From positions 1 through 34,932 of the forward strand of contig JAFUGL010000038.1 of the NCBI GenBank assembly GCA_017469405.1: a DNA stretch of 34,932 bases. The letters are read 5' to 3'. Positions 1-7,968 of this stretch are shown here, piece after piece (within the stretch, counting starts at the first letter, position 1; each line of letters begins with the position of its first letter). The translations under genes were made by a program, and so were the position numbers. Source of the stretch: Lachnospiraceae bacterium (GTDB lineage: Bacteria > Bacillota > Clostridia > Lachnospirales > Lachnospiraceae). The notes below the pieces were generated by a model. It did not search any database. It saw only the letters and a list, made by a program, of their open reading frames with translations, and was not told the DNA's origin.

Positions 1-375
1 GATGAAAAATATAAGGGAGCAGACAGCATTATGCTCTTAAAAGAAGTCGCACGTATGATAGATGAAAAAAATATGCTTGTGGGAAACATAGATGCAACTA
101 TCATAGCACAGGCTCCAAAGCTTAGACCGTATATCGATGAGATGAGAACCAATATTGCGAATGCGTTAAGTATCGATATAGATCAGGTAAATGTTAAAGC
201 GACTACAGAAGAAAAACTTGGTTTTACAGGAGAAGGACTGGGTATAAGTGCACAAGCGGTATGTCTTCTTGAAACGGTCGATAATTTTGATTACAGATTT
301 AGCCGTGAAGTAAGTGATTTTGCAGAATTAGGCTGTGGGACATGTGGCGGATGTCCAATGCGTAAAAGTTTATAA
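1..375 (+). CDS. ispF: 2-C-methyl-D-erythritol 2,4-cyclodiphosphate synthase, 3' part
   Basis: The reading frame is open from the first base, so the gene begins outside the window. IspF converts CDP-methylerythritol 2-phosphate to the 2,4-cyclodiphosphate in the cytosolic MEP isoprenoid pathway. The visible part carries the family signatures in order: YKGADS followed by [15 protein letters not shown], and [17 protein letters not shown], followed by GI and AVCLLE, where the family normally ends. About 33 further residues follow, ending in a cysteine cluster (CGTCGGC) that ordinary IspF lacks. The missing N-terminal part holds the metal-binding Asp and His. An IspD-IspF fusion cannot be excluded because the start is not visible. 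The family call is very firm; the role of the tail is unknown. Confidence 0.93.
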   Translation, partial: DEKYKGADSIMLLKEVARMIDEKNMLVGNIDATIIAQAPKLRPYIDEMRTNIANALSIDIDQVNVKATTEEKLGFTGEGLGISAQAVCLLETVDNFDYRFSREVSDFAELGCGTCGGCPMRKSL

Positions 376-422
376 TAAATTTACAAGCTATAATGAAAAA
401 ATGCAATTAACGGAGGAAGAAT

Positions 423-2555
423 ATGTTTTGTAATGAATGTGGTGCAAGTCTTAAAGAAGGAAGCGTGTTTTGCTCATCCTGTGGCGCAAAGGTAAAAACC
501 ATAAGTGCGTCCGATGGTCAGAGTTTAAGTCAATCAGTAAATGCTGATACAAATAATACTGTATATAATTCAGATGATTTAAATTCATATAATAGTGAAG
601 GTGATACTGATATTTTAAGAGCGGATATGCAGCCGGAATATAATACGGATGTTTCTGATCAGGCTGTGCAAAAAAATATTATGCCACAGTATAATGTAGA
701 TAATCAGCAACAAAGTAGCTATAATTCGACTTCATACAATCAACAGCCGCAGAGCTATAATAACTCATCACAGTATGGGATGGGTTATCAGCAGCCACAG
801 AGTGATTATTCGGCGATGCAGTATAATCAGCAGCCACAGAGTGATTATTCGGCGATGCAGTATAATCAACAGCCACAGAGTGATTATTCAGCGACGCAGT
901 ATAATCAACAGCCGCAGAGTGATTATTCAGCGGTGCAGTATAATCAACAGCCGCAGAGTGATTATTCAGCAGTGCAGTATAATCAACAGCCGCAAAGTGA
1001 CAATGCATTGCCTGAAGAAGATGCTTCTTCCAATAAAAAACTTATAATAGCGTTATCTGTTATTTCATCTTTGATATTAGTGGCTATAATTACTTTGGTA
1101 TTGGTATTTGTTTTACCTAAAAAGGATAAGGATGATGACAGCAGAGCTGATAATGGCGGAAAAAATGAAAAGCAGGCAGAACAGACTGCATCATCTGACG
1201 GTGACACTACATCGGTGATAGCAGATACTACTGAGGCTGCCGTTATAGACACATCTTACAACGGACTTATAAATAATCTGGCTAATCTTACTCCGGTTAC
1301 TATAAAATTTGTATCATCGGATGTTTCGGATTATCCAAATGTAAAAACTTATTTTACTGTTGAAAATTCTGCAGGAGAAACAGTTATGCTTTCTTCTCCG
1401 AATGTTGCCATAAAGGAAAAGATTTCAAATGGAGCTGAAGTTGAGCGTGAGATTAAATCCTTTGAACAGCTTGAGGGCAGAGAGGGTATAAGCATAGAGC
1501 TTGTAGCAGATAAATCGGGAAGTATGGACTCTGATCTTGGTACCATGCAAAATATCATGAGCCAGTTCGTAAATGCTCTTGATTATAATTCGGGAGATAT
1601 GGTTGAGCTCATTGCTTTTGACTCATATGTTATGTATATGTGTACCTATACTCAGGATGTAAGCCTTTTAAATAATGGTATTAATAATATGACCACCTAT
1701 GGCGAAACAGCTTTATATGATGCTTTGTATGAGGCTGTAAGAAATGCCGGAAGCAAGGAAGGTGCCAGATGTGTAATTGCATTTACGGATGGTATAGATA
1801 ATTGCAGTGTGCATACTTCAGATGAGGTAATAAATCTTGCAAATACTTATGCTGTACCTATATTCATAATAGGTACATATAGTGGTGATTATTCGATTTA
1901 TTCTGACATTACAAGCAGAACAGGTGGAATGTACTGGGATATTTCTTCTGTATCAGATATGTCAACTATACTGGATTCGATTTACACAAGAGAAAAGAAT
2001 ATGTATTGTCTGGAGTATGTTTCCGATTCGTCGGCAGATGCTTATGCTGAGAGAAATATCTCCTGTGTAATGTCAGACGATACATTTGGTTCTTCCCTTA
2101 GTACAAGCTTTACCGCAACCGAGACCTTGGAAAAGGAAAAGCATGAGTCCAGATATGAGCTCATAGTAGAGGATATTTCCTGGAGTGAGGCAAATGAAGC
2201 CTGCCTTAAAAAGGGTGGACACCTAATAACCATAACCTCACAGGAGGAGATGGATATGGCTGTTGCGATGGCTTCTGAAAAGGAACTTAGATTTGTATGG
2301 ATGGGTGGATATACCTCTATAAGAAATGATGTTGCATATGGACACTGGATTACGGGTGAACCTTTTGAGTTCCAGCCTTGGTATCCGGGAGAGCCTTCAA
2401 GAACTGATGAAGACGGTGCGGCAGAGATGTATCTGATGCTCTGGCAGGTCAATGATGAATGGTCCTGGAATGACCAGAGAAATGACCCGGTAGGAGATAC
2501 CGGACTTGCCTACTTTAAAGGAAAAACAGGCTATATCTGCGAATACGAAGATTGA
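423..2555 (+). CDS. Zinc-ribbon / von Willebrand A / C-type-lectin-like membrane protein
   Basis: A 710-residue mosaic protein. Residues 1-25 form a zinc ribbon (CNECG and CSSCG pairs). Residues about 30-200 are Asn/Gln/Tyr/Ser-rich and include a 13-residue tandem repeat (from residue 124). A single membrane helix lies at about 206-232. A von Willebrand A domain follows at about 350-540, with an intact MIDAS motif D363-K-S365-G-S367, a later TTYGET and FTDGID. The C-terminal 135 residues look like a C-type lectin-like domain (SWSEANEACLKKGGHL, WMGG, PWYPGEPS, WSWND, YICEYE). The likely topology is zinc ribbon inside and vWA plus lectin domain outside, suggesting metal-dependent adhesion or sugar/protein binding at the surface. 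RBS GGAGGAAG precedes the ATG. The start of the GH3 gene lies 17 bases downstream, so the two are probably cotranscribed. Domains are clear; the ligand is unknown. Confidence 0.88.
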   Translation: MFCNECGASLKEGSVFCSSCGAKVKTISASDGQSLSQSVNADTNNTVYNSDDLNSYNSEGDTDILRADMQPEYNTDVSDQAVQKNIMPQYNVDNQQQSSYNSTSYNQQPQSYNNSSQYGMGYQQPQSDYSAMQYNQQPQSDYSAMQYNQQPQSDYSATQYNQQPQSDYSAVQYNQQPQSDYSAVQYNQQPQSDNALPEEDASSNKKLIIALSVISSLILVAIITLVLVFVLPKKDKDDDSRADNGGKNEKQAEQTASSDGDTTSVIADTTEAAVIDTSYNGLINNLANLTPVTIKFVSSDVSDYPNVKTYFTVENSAGETVMLSSPNVAIKEKISNGAEVEREIKSFEQLEGREGISIELVADKSGSMDSDLGTMQNIMSQFVNALDYNSGDMVELIAFDSYVMYMCTYTQDVSLLNNGINNMTTYGETALYDALYEAVRNAGSKEGARCVIAFTDGIDNCSVHTSDEVINLANTYAVPIFIIGTYSGDYSIYSDITSRTGGMYWDISSVSDMSTILDSIYTREKNMYCLEYVSDSSADAYAERNISCVMSDDTFGSSLSTSFTATETLEKEKHESRYELIVEDISWSEANEACLKKGGHLITITSQEEMDMAVAMASEKELRFVWMGGYTSIRNDVAYGHWITGEPFEFQPWYPGEPSRTDEDGAAEMYLMLWQVNDEWSWNDQRNDPVGDTGLAYFKGKTGYICEYED
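792..1001 (+). repeat. Five and a half tandem copies of a 39-bp coding repeat
   Basis: The 9-mer CAGCCACAG (or CAGCCGCAG/CAGCCGCAA) recurs at 792, 831, 870, 909, 948 and 987, exactly 39 bp apart. Each unit encodes QPQSDYSAxQYNQ, where x is Met, Thr or Val. The units are almost identical in DNA, so copy number could change by slippage or recombination without shifting the frame. It lies in the cytoplasmic low-complexity linker between zinc ribbon and membrane helix. Confidence 0.95.
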
Positions 2556-2572
2556 TTTTTTGGAGGCAAAAG

Positions 2573-3916
2573 ATGTCAGGCAGAGATAAAAAAAGAAGGA
2601 AGACTACTAAGTTTTTAACAGGCGTATTAATCATAGATGTTATAGCGATTATTGTAATATTTTTTGTATTTGTTAAATTTATTAAACCGGCAAACAAAGA
2701 TAAAGCTTCAGGCAAAGGGGATGTAACCGCAACTGAATATGTTTCGGAGACTTTGTCTGAAACTGAATCGGCAGATTTGTCAACAGATATGCAGGATAGC
2801 AATGATTCGAGTGAAGAAGAAACTACCGAAAGTCCTGTTTATGATGATCCTGCGGCCGCTTATGCTGAAGATATGCTAAGTAAAATGTCTTTGCATGAGA
2901 AGGTATGTCAGATGTTTATCATAACTCCGGAGGCGGCAACCGGTTATTTTGCTGTAACCGAGGCAGGAGAAGCCTCAAAGCAGGCACTTGTTGATTATCC
3001 GGTGTGCGGATATATCTATTTTGCACAGAATCTTCAAAGTGTTGAGCAGACTAAGACCATGCTTTCCAATGTAAAACAGTATGGTATGGATGCAAACGGA
3101 ATTCCGTTTTTTACAAGTGTTGATGAGGAGGGCGGAATTGTAGCAAGATGTGCCGATAAGCTTGGAACAACAAGCTTTAATTCTATGTATTATTATCGTA
3201 CTGAAGGAACGGAAACGGCATATAATAATGCTTATACCATAGCTTCGGACATCTCAGGTCTGGGTTTTAATCTTGATTTCGCTCCTGTAGCAGATACCTG
3301 GTCTAACAGTGCCAATACCGTTATAGGAGAAAGGGCATACAGTACAGACTATCAGGAAGCAGCTCTTCTTGTTGCGTCTGCGACAAAGGGTTTTAATGAT
3401 GGTGGAGTGGTAAGCTGTATAAAGCATTTCCCGGGACATGGAGATACCGTAGAGGACAGTCATAAGAGTGCGGCTTATATTCATAAATCATTAGCTGAGT
3501 TAGATAATGAAGATTATCTTCCTTTTAAGGCCGGCATAGAGGCCGGAACCGGTATGGTGATGGTAGGACATTTATATCTGACTGATGCGGATATTATATC
3601 ATCGGATGATGATTATCCGGCGTCACTTAATTATAAAGTTATTACAGGCGAATTAAGACAAAAGCTCGGATATGACGGAGTTGTTATAACAGATTCACTT
3701 GCTATGGGTGCTATTTCAAATTACTATTCAAGTGGGGATGCCGTAAAGCTGTCTGTGAAGGCGGGGGCAGATATCATGCTTATGCCTGCAGATTTTAAAT
3801 CAGCAGTAAGTGCTCTTGAGGATGCCGTTGAATCGGGTGAAATATCTGAAGAAAGAATAAATGCAAGCGTAAGGAGAATACTTATTCTGAAATATAATAC
3901 TCTTATTAAAGATTAA
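2573..3916 (+). CDS. Membrane-anchored glycoside hydrolase family 3 beta-N-acetylglucosaminidase (NagZ type)
   Basis: A 447-residue protein starting at the ATG 6 nt after GGAGG (2562-2566). A TTG at 2552 in the same frame is less likely. Residues about 15-38 form an N-terminal membrane anchor, then a Ser/Thr/Glu/Asp-rich spacer to about residue 95. The GH3 barrel carries DEEGGIVAR, FNLDFAPVAD, KHFPGHGDT-VEDSH (K284 to H297; the Asp295/His297 pair is typical of NagZ-type acid/base catalysis) and ITDSLAMGA with the likely nucleophile Asp374. The enzyme would release N-acetylglucosamine from peptidoglycan fragments or other glycans on the outer face of the membrane. It follows the vWA-lectin gene closely and is closed by the terminator at 3944. 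Function is firm at family level; the natural substrate is inferred. Confidence 0.92.
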   Translation: MSGRDKKRRKTTKFLTGVLIIDVIAIIVIFFVFVKFIKPANKDKASGKGDVTATEYVSETLSETESADLSTDMQDSNDSSEEETTESPVYDDPAAAYAEDMLSKMSLHEKVCQMFIITPEAATGYFAVTEAGEASKQALVDYPVCGYIYFAQNLQSVEQTKTMLSNVKQYGMDANGIPFFTSVDEEGGIVARCADKLGTTSFNSMYYYRTEGTETAYNNAYTIASDISGLGFNLDFAPVADTWSNSANTVIGERAYSTDYQEAALLVASATKGFNDGGVVSCIKHFPGHGDTVEDSHKSAAYIHKSLAELDNEDYLPFKAGIEAGTGMVMVGHLYLTDADIISSDDDYPASLNYKVITGELRQKLGYDGVVITDSLAMGAISNYYSSGDAVKLSVKAGADIMLMPADFKSAVSALEDAVESGEISEERINASVRRILILKYNTLIKD

Positions 3917-3943
3917 GTATACAAACAGCATATAAAAGTGTAT

Positions 3944-4020
3944 AAAATAAAAACCTTAGATTGTGAAAAATGTGGTAAATGTCAAATTATTTCATTTTAA
4001 GGTTTTTATTTTTTTTTACT
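3944..4020 (+). terminator. Rho-independent-type terminator after the GH3 gene
   Basis: Inverted repeat AAAATAAAAACCTTA (3944-3958) and TAAGGTTTTTATTTT (3998-4012), running into a T-rich tract. The loop is long (39 nt), which is less usual, but the arms are perfect over 15 bp. Confidence 0.72.
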
Positions 4021-4148
4021 TATGTTATAATAACGAACGTGAGTGAAAATCAAGCCGTTTGTGAAGCAAATATGTTGAGCGTCGAAGATGCATGCTTGTG
4101 AAAAATGGTGAACTTAAGCTTGGAATTTTTTGAATGGAGGATGCTCTA
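4021..4148 (+). promoter_or_regulatory. Possible nfn promoter and leader
   Basis: A perfect -10 hexamer TATAAT lies at 4026-4031, with only a weak TTTTTA-like -35 within the terminator arm. The following leader of about 110 nt has no convincing fold or known riboswitch signature. The NfnA RBS GGAGG is at 4136-4140. Confidence 0.35.
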
Positions 4149-4973
4149 GTGTATAAGATTGTAAAAAAAGAAGTTTTAAACCGTGATGTTATCTTGTTAG
4201 AGGTTGAAGCACCTTATGTTTCTGCAAGATGTGAGGCCGGTCAGTTTGTAATTGTAAGAATGGGTGAGGATGGAGAAAGAATTCCTCTTACCATAGCTGA
4301 TTTTGACAGAGAAAAAAATACGGTTACACTCGTTATCCAGATGGTTGGATATTCTACAAAGCTTATGGGTAAGCTTGAGGAAGGAGATTATTTTGATGAC
4401 TGTGTCGGTCCTTTGGGACAGCCTGCACCGCTCAATGAAAAATGGAACAGGGTGGTAGGTATAGCAGGCGGACTTGGAGCTGCTCCTTTATATCCTCAGT
4501 TAAGAAAGCTTGCCGAGATGGGTGTTAAGGTAGATGTTATCATCGGCGGACGTTCTGCTGAGTACGTAATATTTGCTGATAAGTTCAAAGAATTCTGTGA
4601 TAATGTATATATAATGACAGATGATGGTTCTCTTGGTGGTAAGGGCTTTGGTGTTGATAAATTAAAAGAGCTTGTTGCAAATGGTGAAAAGTATGATCAT
4701 GCGATTGCGATAGGTCCGCTTATCATGATGAAATTCGTGGTACTTGCAACTAAAGAGATGAATCTTCCTACTGCAGTTTCTTTAAATCCGATTATGATTG
4801 ACGGAACAGGTATGTGTGGAGGCTGTAGAGTTACCGTTGGCGGTGAAACAAAGTTTGCCTGTGTTGACGGTCCGGACTTTGATGGATTTGAAGTCGATTT
4901 CGATGAATGTATAAAGAGACAATCCTTCTTTAAGGAAGAAGAACATGAATGTATGATGAAGATAGGAGAGTAG
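4149..4973 (+). CDS. nfnA: NAD-dependent ferredoxin-NADP+ oxidoreductase, small subunit (NfnA / SudB-like)
   Basis: A protein of 274 residues beginning at GTG (YKIVKKEVLNRDV), 8 nt after GGAGG; an in-frame ATG at 4134 precedes the RBS and is unlikely. It has the ferredoxin-reductase layout: an N-terminal FAD-binding beta barrel (RIPLTIADFD), an NAD-binding Rossmann part (GIAGGLGAAPLYPQ) and a C-terminal [2Fe-2S] site (DGTGMCGGCRV with FACVDGPDFDG). With NfnB it couples ferredoxin and NADH oxidation to NADP+ reduction by electron bifurcation in the cytosol. Only 4 nt separate it from nfnB, so the two are cotranslated. Homologues are often annotated as sulfide dehydrogenase or dihydroorotate dehydrogenase electron-transfer subunit; the nfnB partner settles the choice. 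Confidence 0.9.
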   Translation: MYKIVKKEVLNRDVILLEVEAPYVSARCEAGQFVIVRMGEDGERIPLTIADFDREKNTVTLVIQMVGYSTKLMGKLEEGDYFDDCVGPLGQPAPLNEKWNRVVGIAGGLGAAPLYPQLRKLAEMGVKVDVIIGGRSAEYVIFADKFKEFCDNVYIMTDDGSLGGKGFGVDKLKELVANGEKYDHAIAIGPLIMMKFVVLATKEMNLPTAVSLNPIMIDGTGMCGGCRVTVGGETKFACVDGPDFDGFEVDFDECIKRQSFFKEEEHECMMKIGE

Positions 4974-4977
4974 GAAT

Positions 4978-6366
4978 ATGCCAAACATGAGTATGACAAA
5001 GGTTCCAATGCCACAGCAGGAGCCGGATGTAAGAAATAAAAACTTTGAAGAGGTTGCAACAGGCTATACCAAAGAGATGGCTATGGAGGAAGCAACAAGA
5101 TGTCTTAATTGTAAGCATAAGCCATGTGTAAGCGGCTGCCCTGTAAATGTTCCTATTCCGGAATTTATAGAGGCTGTTGCTGCCGGTGATTTTGATAAGG
5201 CTTATGAAGTAATAACCAGCGAAAATGCACTTCCTGCAATCTGCGGTCGTGTATGTCCACAGGAAAACCAGTGTGAAGGAAAGTGTGTAAGAGGTATCAA
5301 GGGCGAGTCGGTATCCATCGGACGTTTGGAGAGATTTGTTGCTGATTACCACATGGCACAGGGAATAAAAACAACCCCTGACATTGAGAAAAACGGTATA
5401 AAGGTTGCAGTAGTCGGCTCAGGCCCTGCAGGTATAACCTGTGCAGGCGAACTTGCAAAGAAGGGCTATGATGTAACTATATTTGAAGCATTACATAAGG
5501 CAGGCGGAGTACTTAGCTACGGAATCCCTGAATTCAGACTTCCAAAGTCACTTGTTGCAAAGGAACTTGAAAATGTAACCGATTTAGGTGTTACTATAGA
5601 GACAAATGTAGTAGTCGGACGTTCCATAACTGTTGACGAGTTATTTGAAAAAGGTTATCAGGCTGTGTTCCTTGGAACCGGTGCAGGTCTTCCTAACTTC
5701 CTTAGAATACCTGGAGAAAACCTTCTTGGAGTTTACTCTGCAAATGAGTTCCTTACAAGAGTAAATCTTATGAAGGGATACAAAAAGGGTGAGGCACCTA
5801 CTCCTGTTAAGGTTGGAAAAAATGTTGCGGTTGTCGGAGCAGGTAATGTTGCTATGGATGCTGCAAGAACAGCTAAGAGACTTGGAGCTGAAAATGTTTA
5901 TATAGTATATAGAAGAAGTGAGGATGAAATTCCTGCAAGAGCAGAAGAGGTAGAGCATGCTAAAGAAGAAGGAGTAATCTTTAAGCTTCTCAATAACCCT
6001 TCAAAGATTCTTGGCGAAGACGGATGGGTTAAAGGTATCGAGGTTGTTAAACAGCAGCTTGGAGAACCGGATGCATCAGGCAGAAGAAGACCTGAGCCTA
6101 TCGAGGGTTCAAACTATATAATAGATGTTGAAACTGTTGTAATAGCTATAGGTCAGTCACCTAACCCGCTTATCAGACAGACTACTGAAGGTCTTGAAAC
6201 CCAGAAATGGGGTGGAATCATCGTAGATGAGGAGACCGGAGAGAGTACAAGAAAGAACGTTTATGCCGGTGGCGATGCAGTTACAGGTGCCGCAACAGTT
6301 ATACTTGCAATGGGTGCAGGTAAGAAAGCTGCTAAGGCGATAGATGATTCCTTTAAAAATGATTAA
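4978..6366 (+). CDS. nfnB: NfnB / NADPH-dependent glutamate synthase small-subunit-like oxidoreductase
   Basis: A 462-residue flavoprotein, often annotated gltA. The N-terminal region binds two [4Fe-4S] clusters (RCLNCKHKPCVSGCPV and CGRVCPQENQCEGKC). Next come an FAD dinucleotide fold (VVGSGPAGITCAGELAK), an NADPH fold (VVGAGNVAMDAARTAKRLG, with YRRS downstream) and the C-terminal FAD motif NVYAGGDAVTGAATVILAMGAG. No large GltB-type glutamate synthase subunit is nearby, while nfnA is immediately upstream, so the bifurcating transhydrogenase role is preferred over glutamate synthesis. In a butyrate producer this links reduced ferredoxin from Bcd-EtfAB to NADPH for biosynthesis. The RBS is GGAGAG/AGGAA overlapping the end of nfnA. 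Confidence 0.9.
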   Translation: MPNMSMTKVPMPQQEPDVRNKNFEEVATGYTKEMAMEEATRCLNCKHKPCVSGCPVNVPIPEFIEAVAAGDFDKAYEVITSENALPAICGRVCPQENQCEGKCVRGIKGESVSIGRLERFVADYHMAQGIKTTPDIEKNGIKVAVVGSGPAGITCAGELAKKGYDVTIFEALHKAGGVLSYGIPEFRLPKSLVAKELENVTDLGVTIETNVVVGRSITVDELFEKGYQAVFLGTGAGLPNFLRIPGENLLGVYSANEFLTRVNLMKGYKKGEAPTPVKVGKNVAVVGAGNVAMDAARTAKRLGAENVYIVYRRSEDEIPARAEEVEHAKEEGVIFKLLNNPSKILGEDGWVKGIEVVKQQLGEPDASGRRRPEPIEGSNYIIDVETVVIAIGQSPNPLIRQTTEGLETQKWGGIIVDEETGESTRKNVYAGGDAVTGAATVILAMGAGKKAAKAIDDSFKND

Positions 6367-6384
6367 TGGGCAGGTTTATATAAG

Positions 6385-6894
6385 ATGGATAATTATACTG
6401 AACAGCTGGTTGTTTCAAAACCCGGTGTAAAGGAAAAAATATTATTTGTTTTGGCACTTATTCTTACCACTTATGGTATCGTGGCTGCATTGTTTATAAA
6501 TTTCAGCACAGGCGCGATGCTTGTAATAATAGGTGGAATAGCTATATATTTTGCAAAAAATAATATGTCCTTTGAATACGAATACATTTTTACCAACGGG
6601 GATTTTGAAATCGCAAGAATAGTTGCGAAATCAACCAGAAAAAATGTATGTGAGATTCATGAAGGCGACATAAAAAGAATTCTTCCGTATAATTCCGAAA
6701 AGTTTCAAAATGAGCTTGATATAAATGCTGATTTGACTGTAAAGGATTATTCATCAAGAGAGGAAATCGGACGCGCAGACTGCTTTGCCTTTATAAAAAA
6801 TGATAATGGCAAGGATTTGGCTGTTATACTTGAACTTAATGATAAAAATAAGGATTATATCAAGTCGATATATAAAAACAAATTGGAATTATAA
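6385..6894 (+). CDS. Small membrane protein of unknown function (DUF6106-like)
   Basis: A 169-residue protein with two adjacent membrane helices at about 19-37 and 43-58, followed by a soluble, charged C-terminal domain of about 110 residues that probably faces the cytoplasm. No catalytic motif is visible. It starts 18 nt after nfnB, with GGGCAGG as a plausible RBS, and it ends just before a strong terminator, so it is likely the third gene of the nfn transcript. The resemblance to the DUF6106 family is from memory and not certain. Confidence 0.7.
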   Translation: MDNYTEQLVVSKPGVKEKILFVLALILTTYGIVAALFINFSTGAMLVIIGGIAIYFAKNNMSFEYEYIFTNGDFEIARIVAKSTRKNVCEIHEGDIKRILPYNSEKFQNELDINADLTVKDYSSREEIGRADCFAFIKNDNGKDLAVILELNDKNKDYIKSIYKNKLEL

Positions 6895-6911
6895 TATATA
6901 AATTAAACCAT

Positions 6912-6960
6912 TAAAACCTTTATTGTGGCATAAATGCTGCAATAAAGGTTTTATTTTTTA
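6912..6960 (+). terminator. Strong intrinsic terminator after the nfn transcript
   Basis: An 18-bp stem, TAAAACCTTTATTGTGGC (6912-6929) with GCTGCAATAAAGGTTTTA (6935-6952), has only one internal mismatch region, a 5-nt loop and a T-rich tail. Confidence 0.9.
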
Positions 6961-7054
6961 CTTTTTTATTGAATTAAGAAACAGGCTTTAAATCAATGTA
7001 TAAATTTGATGCAAAAATATCAAAATAATAGTGTTGATGACAAGGAGAAAACGG

Positions 7055-7498
7055 ATGAAAAACATAATAAAAAGAATTAATCCCCATATATTAAAAAAAG
7101 TATTTGAAAATCTGATTTTGTGGCTTACGGGCGGATTGTTATACTTTTATCTTGAGATAGCTTACAGAAGCTATTCGCATTATTCTATGATTATCTGTGG
7201 CGGACTATGCTTTCTTGTGGTTGGTACGGCAGGAGATTATATACTGAAAAACAAAAAGCCTTTAATTACATCTATAGTATTGATAATGTTTTTTGGGACA
7301 TTGATCATAACAACCTTAGAATTTATCACCGGAATAATAGTAAATATAAAATTTGATATGGGAGTTTGGGATTATTCTTCTTTGAAGTTCAATGTTTACG
7401 GGCAGATTTGCCTTGGATATACTTTGCTTTGGGCACTTTTGAGTCTTTTATGTGTTTATTTTATTGATATAATAAAAAAGTATATATTCGAAAAATAA
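7055..7498 (+). CDS. Putative ABC-transporter-permease-like membrane protein (CmpB family)
   Basis: A 147-residue integral membrane protein. The ATG at 7055 is chosen because AAGGAG ends 7 nt before it; the frame also has upstream GTG and ATG codons without an RBS. Four membrane segments are visible at about residues 18-35, 43-62, 72-95 and 118-140. The sequence before the last helix, GVWDYSSLKFNVYGQICLGY, resembles the conserved block of the family labelled putative ABC transporter permease (ABC_trans_CmpB). Members are common in Clostridia and no transport function has been shown to my knowledge. No ATPase is adjacent. It appears monocistronic, flanked by terminators. Confidence 0.72.
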   Translation: MKNIIKRINPHILKKVFENLILWLTGGLLYFYLEIAYRSYSHYSMIICGGLCFLVVGTAGDYILKNKKPLITSIVLIMFFGTLIITTLEFITGIIVNIKFDMGVWDYSSLKFNVYGQICLGYTLLWALLSLLCVYFIDIIKKYIFEK

Positions 7499-7532
7499 AG
7501 CCGAAGCTGAAATGACAGCTGCGGCTTTTAAT
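7498..7532 (+). terminator. Bidirectional terminator between convergent genes
   Basis: AAGCCGAAGCTG (7498-7509) pairs with CAGCTGCGGCTT (7516-7527), a 12-bp stem with one A/G mismatch. T-rich sequence follows on the plus strand, and on the minus strand the stem runs into TTATTTTT, so it can end both the 7055 gene and the convergent minus-strand gene at 7555-7788. It overlaps the stop codon of the former. Confidence 0.85.
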
Positions 7533-7554
7533 AATCTTATATGTATCTTTATAT

Positions 7555-7788
7555 CTACGGCTCCAGAGGAGTCATCTTTAATCCTTTGTACATCTTGGTA
7601 TATAAGCTTTTCTCATCCTGATATAACATATAACCACGGGGACCATCTTTTACAACGTATGCATACTTATTTTTCTGCACGTTCATATATAAAACCTCGT
7701 CTACATTAAGCTCCTTAGCCTTAGCCTTAGCAGTGTACACGTTAAGTGGCTCTAATTTAAATTTTTTTACAGCCTGATCAACTGTCAT
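7555..7788 (-). CDS. Small protein of unknown function, 77 residues
   Basis: A short minus-strand gene beginning MTVDQAVKKFKLEPLNVY. This start is chosen because GGGAGGTAG lies 5 nt before the ATG; an in-frame ATG at 7866 (103 residues) lacks a good RBS. The protein is basic and soluble, with the N-terminal part probably helical (VDQAVKKFKL, AKAKAKELN). I do not recognise the family. It has its own promoter and ends at the shared terminator. Bases between promoter and start can form a hairpin, hinting at post-transcriptional control. The function is unknown. Confidence 0.7.
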   Translation of the reverse strand: MTVDQAVKKFKLEPLNVYTAKAKAKELNVDEVLYMNVQKNKYAYVVKDGPRGYMLYQDEKSLYTKMYKGLKMTPLEP

Positions 7789-7890
7789 GTTAACTACCTC
7801 CCTGAAAGTAACTGATTTTAATGCTTGATAATAATTATACAAATGAATATAATTATCAGTAGGCATTAACGTTCATTCTCTTCTAAAGAT

Positions 7891-7919
7891 AGTATATTGT
7901 ATATTATTTACAAAGTCAA
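7891..7919 (-). promoter_or_regulatory. Sigma-A-type promoter of the 77-residue protein gene
   Basis: Read on the minus strand, TTGACT (7919-7914) and TATACT (7896-7891) are separated by exactly 17 bp. The expected transcript starts near 7884, leaving a leader of about 96 nt before the chosen ATG. Confidence 0.72.
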
Positions 7920-7968
7920 TTGGTAAATTGAAATAAAAATAAATTTTTTTGAAAAAAAGAGGATAAAA

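Noticed and set aside
792-1001. Regular 39-bp repeats as a possible CRISPR array
   Set aside because: Units are contiguous without unique spacers and stay in frame within a long gene.
2140-2555. C-type lectin domain as a diversity-generating retroelement target
   Set aside because: No reverse transcriptase, template repeat or accessory gene is seen in the window.
4031-4130. nfn leader as a riboswitch or half copy of the palindromic element
   Set aside because: No convincing stem or match to a known riboswitch core was found; similarity to the palindrome core was too short.
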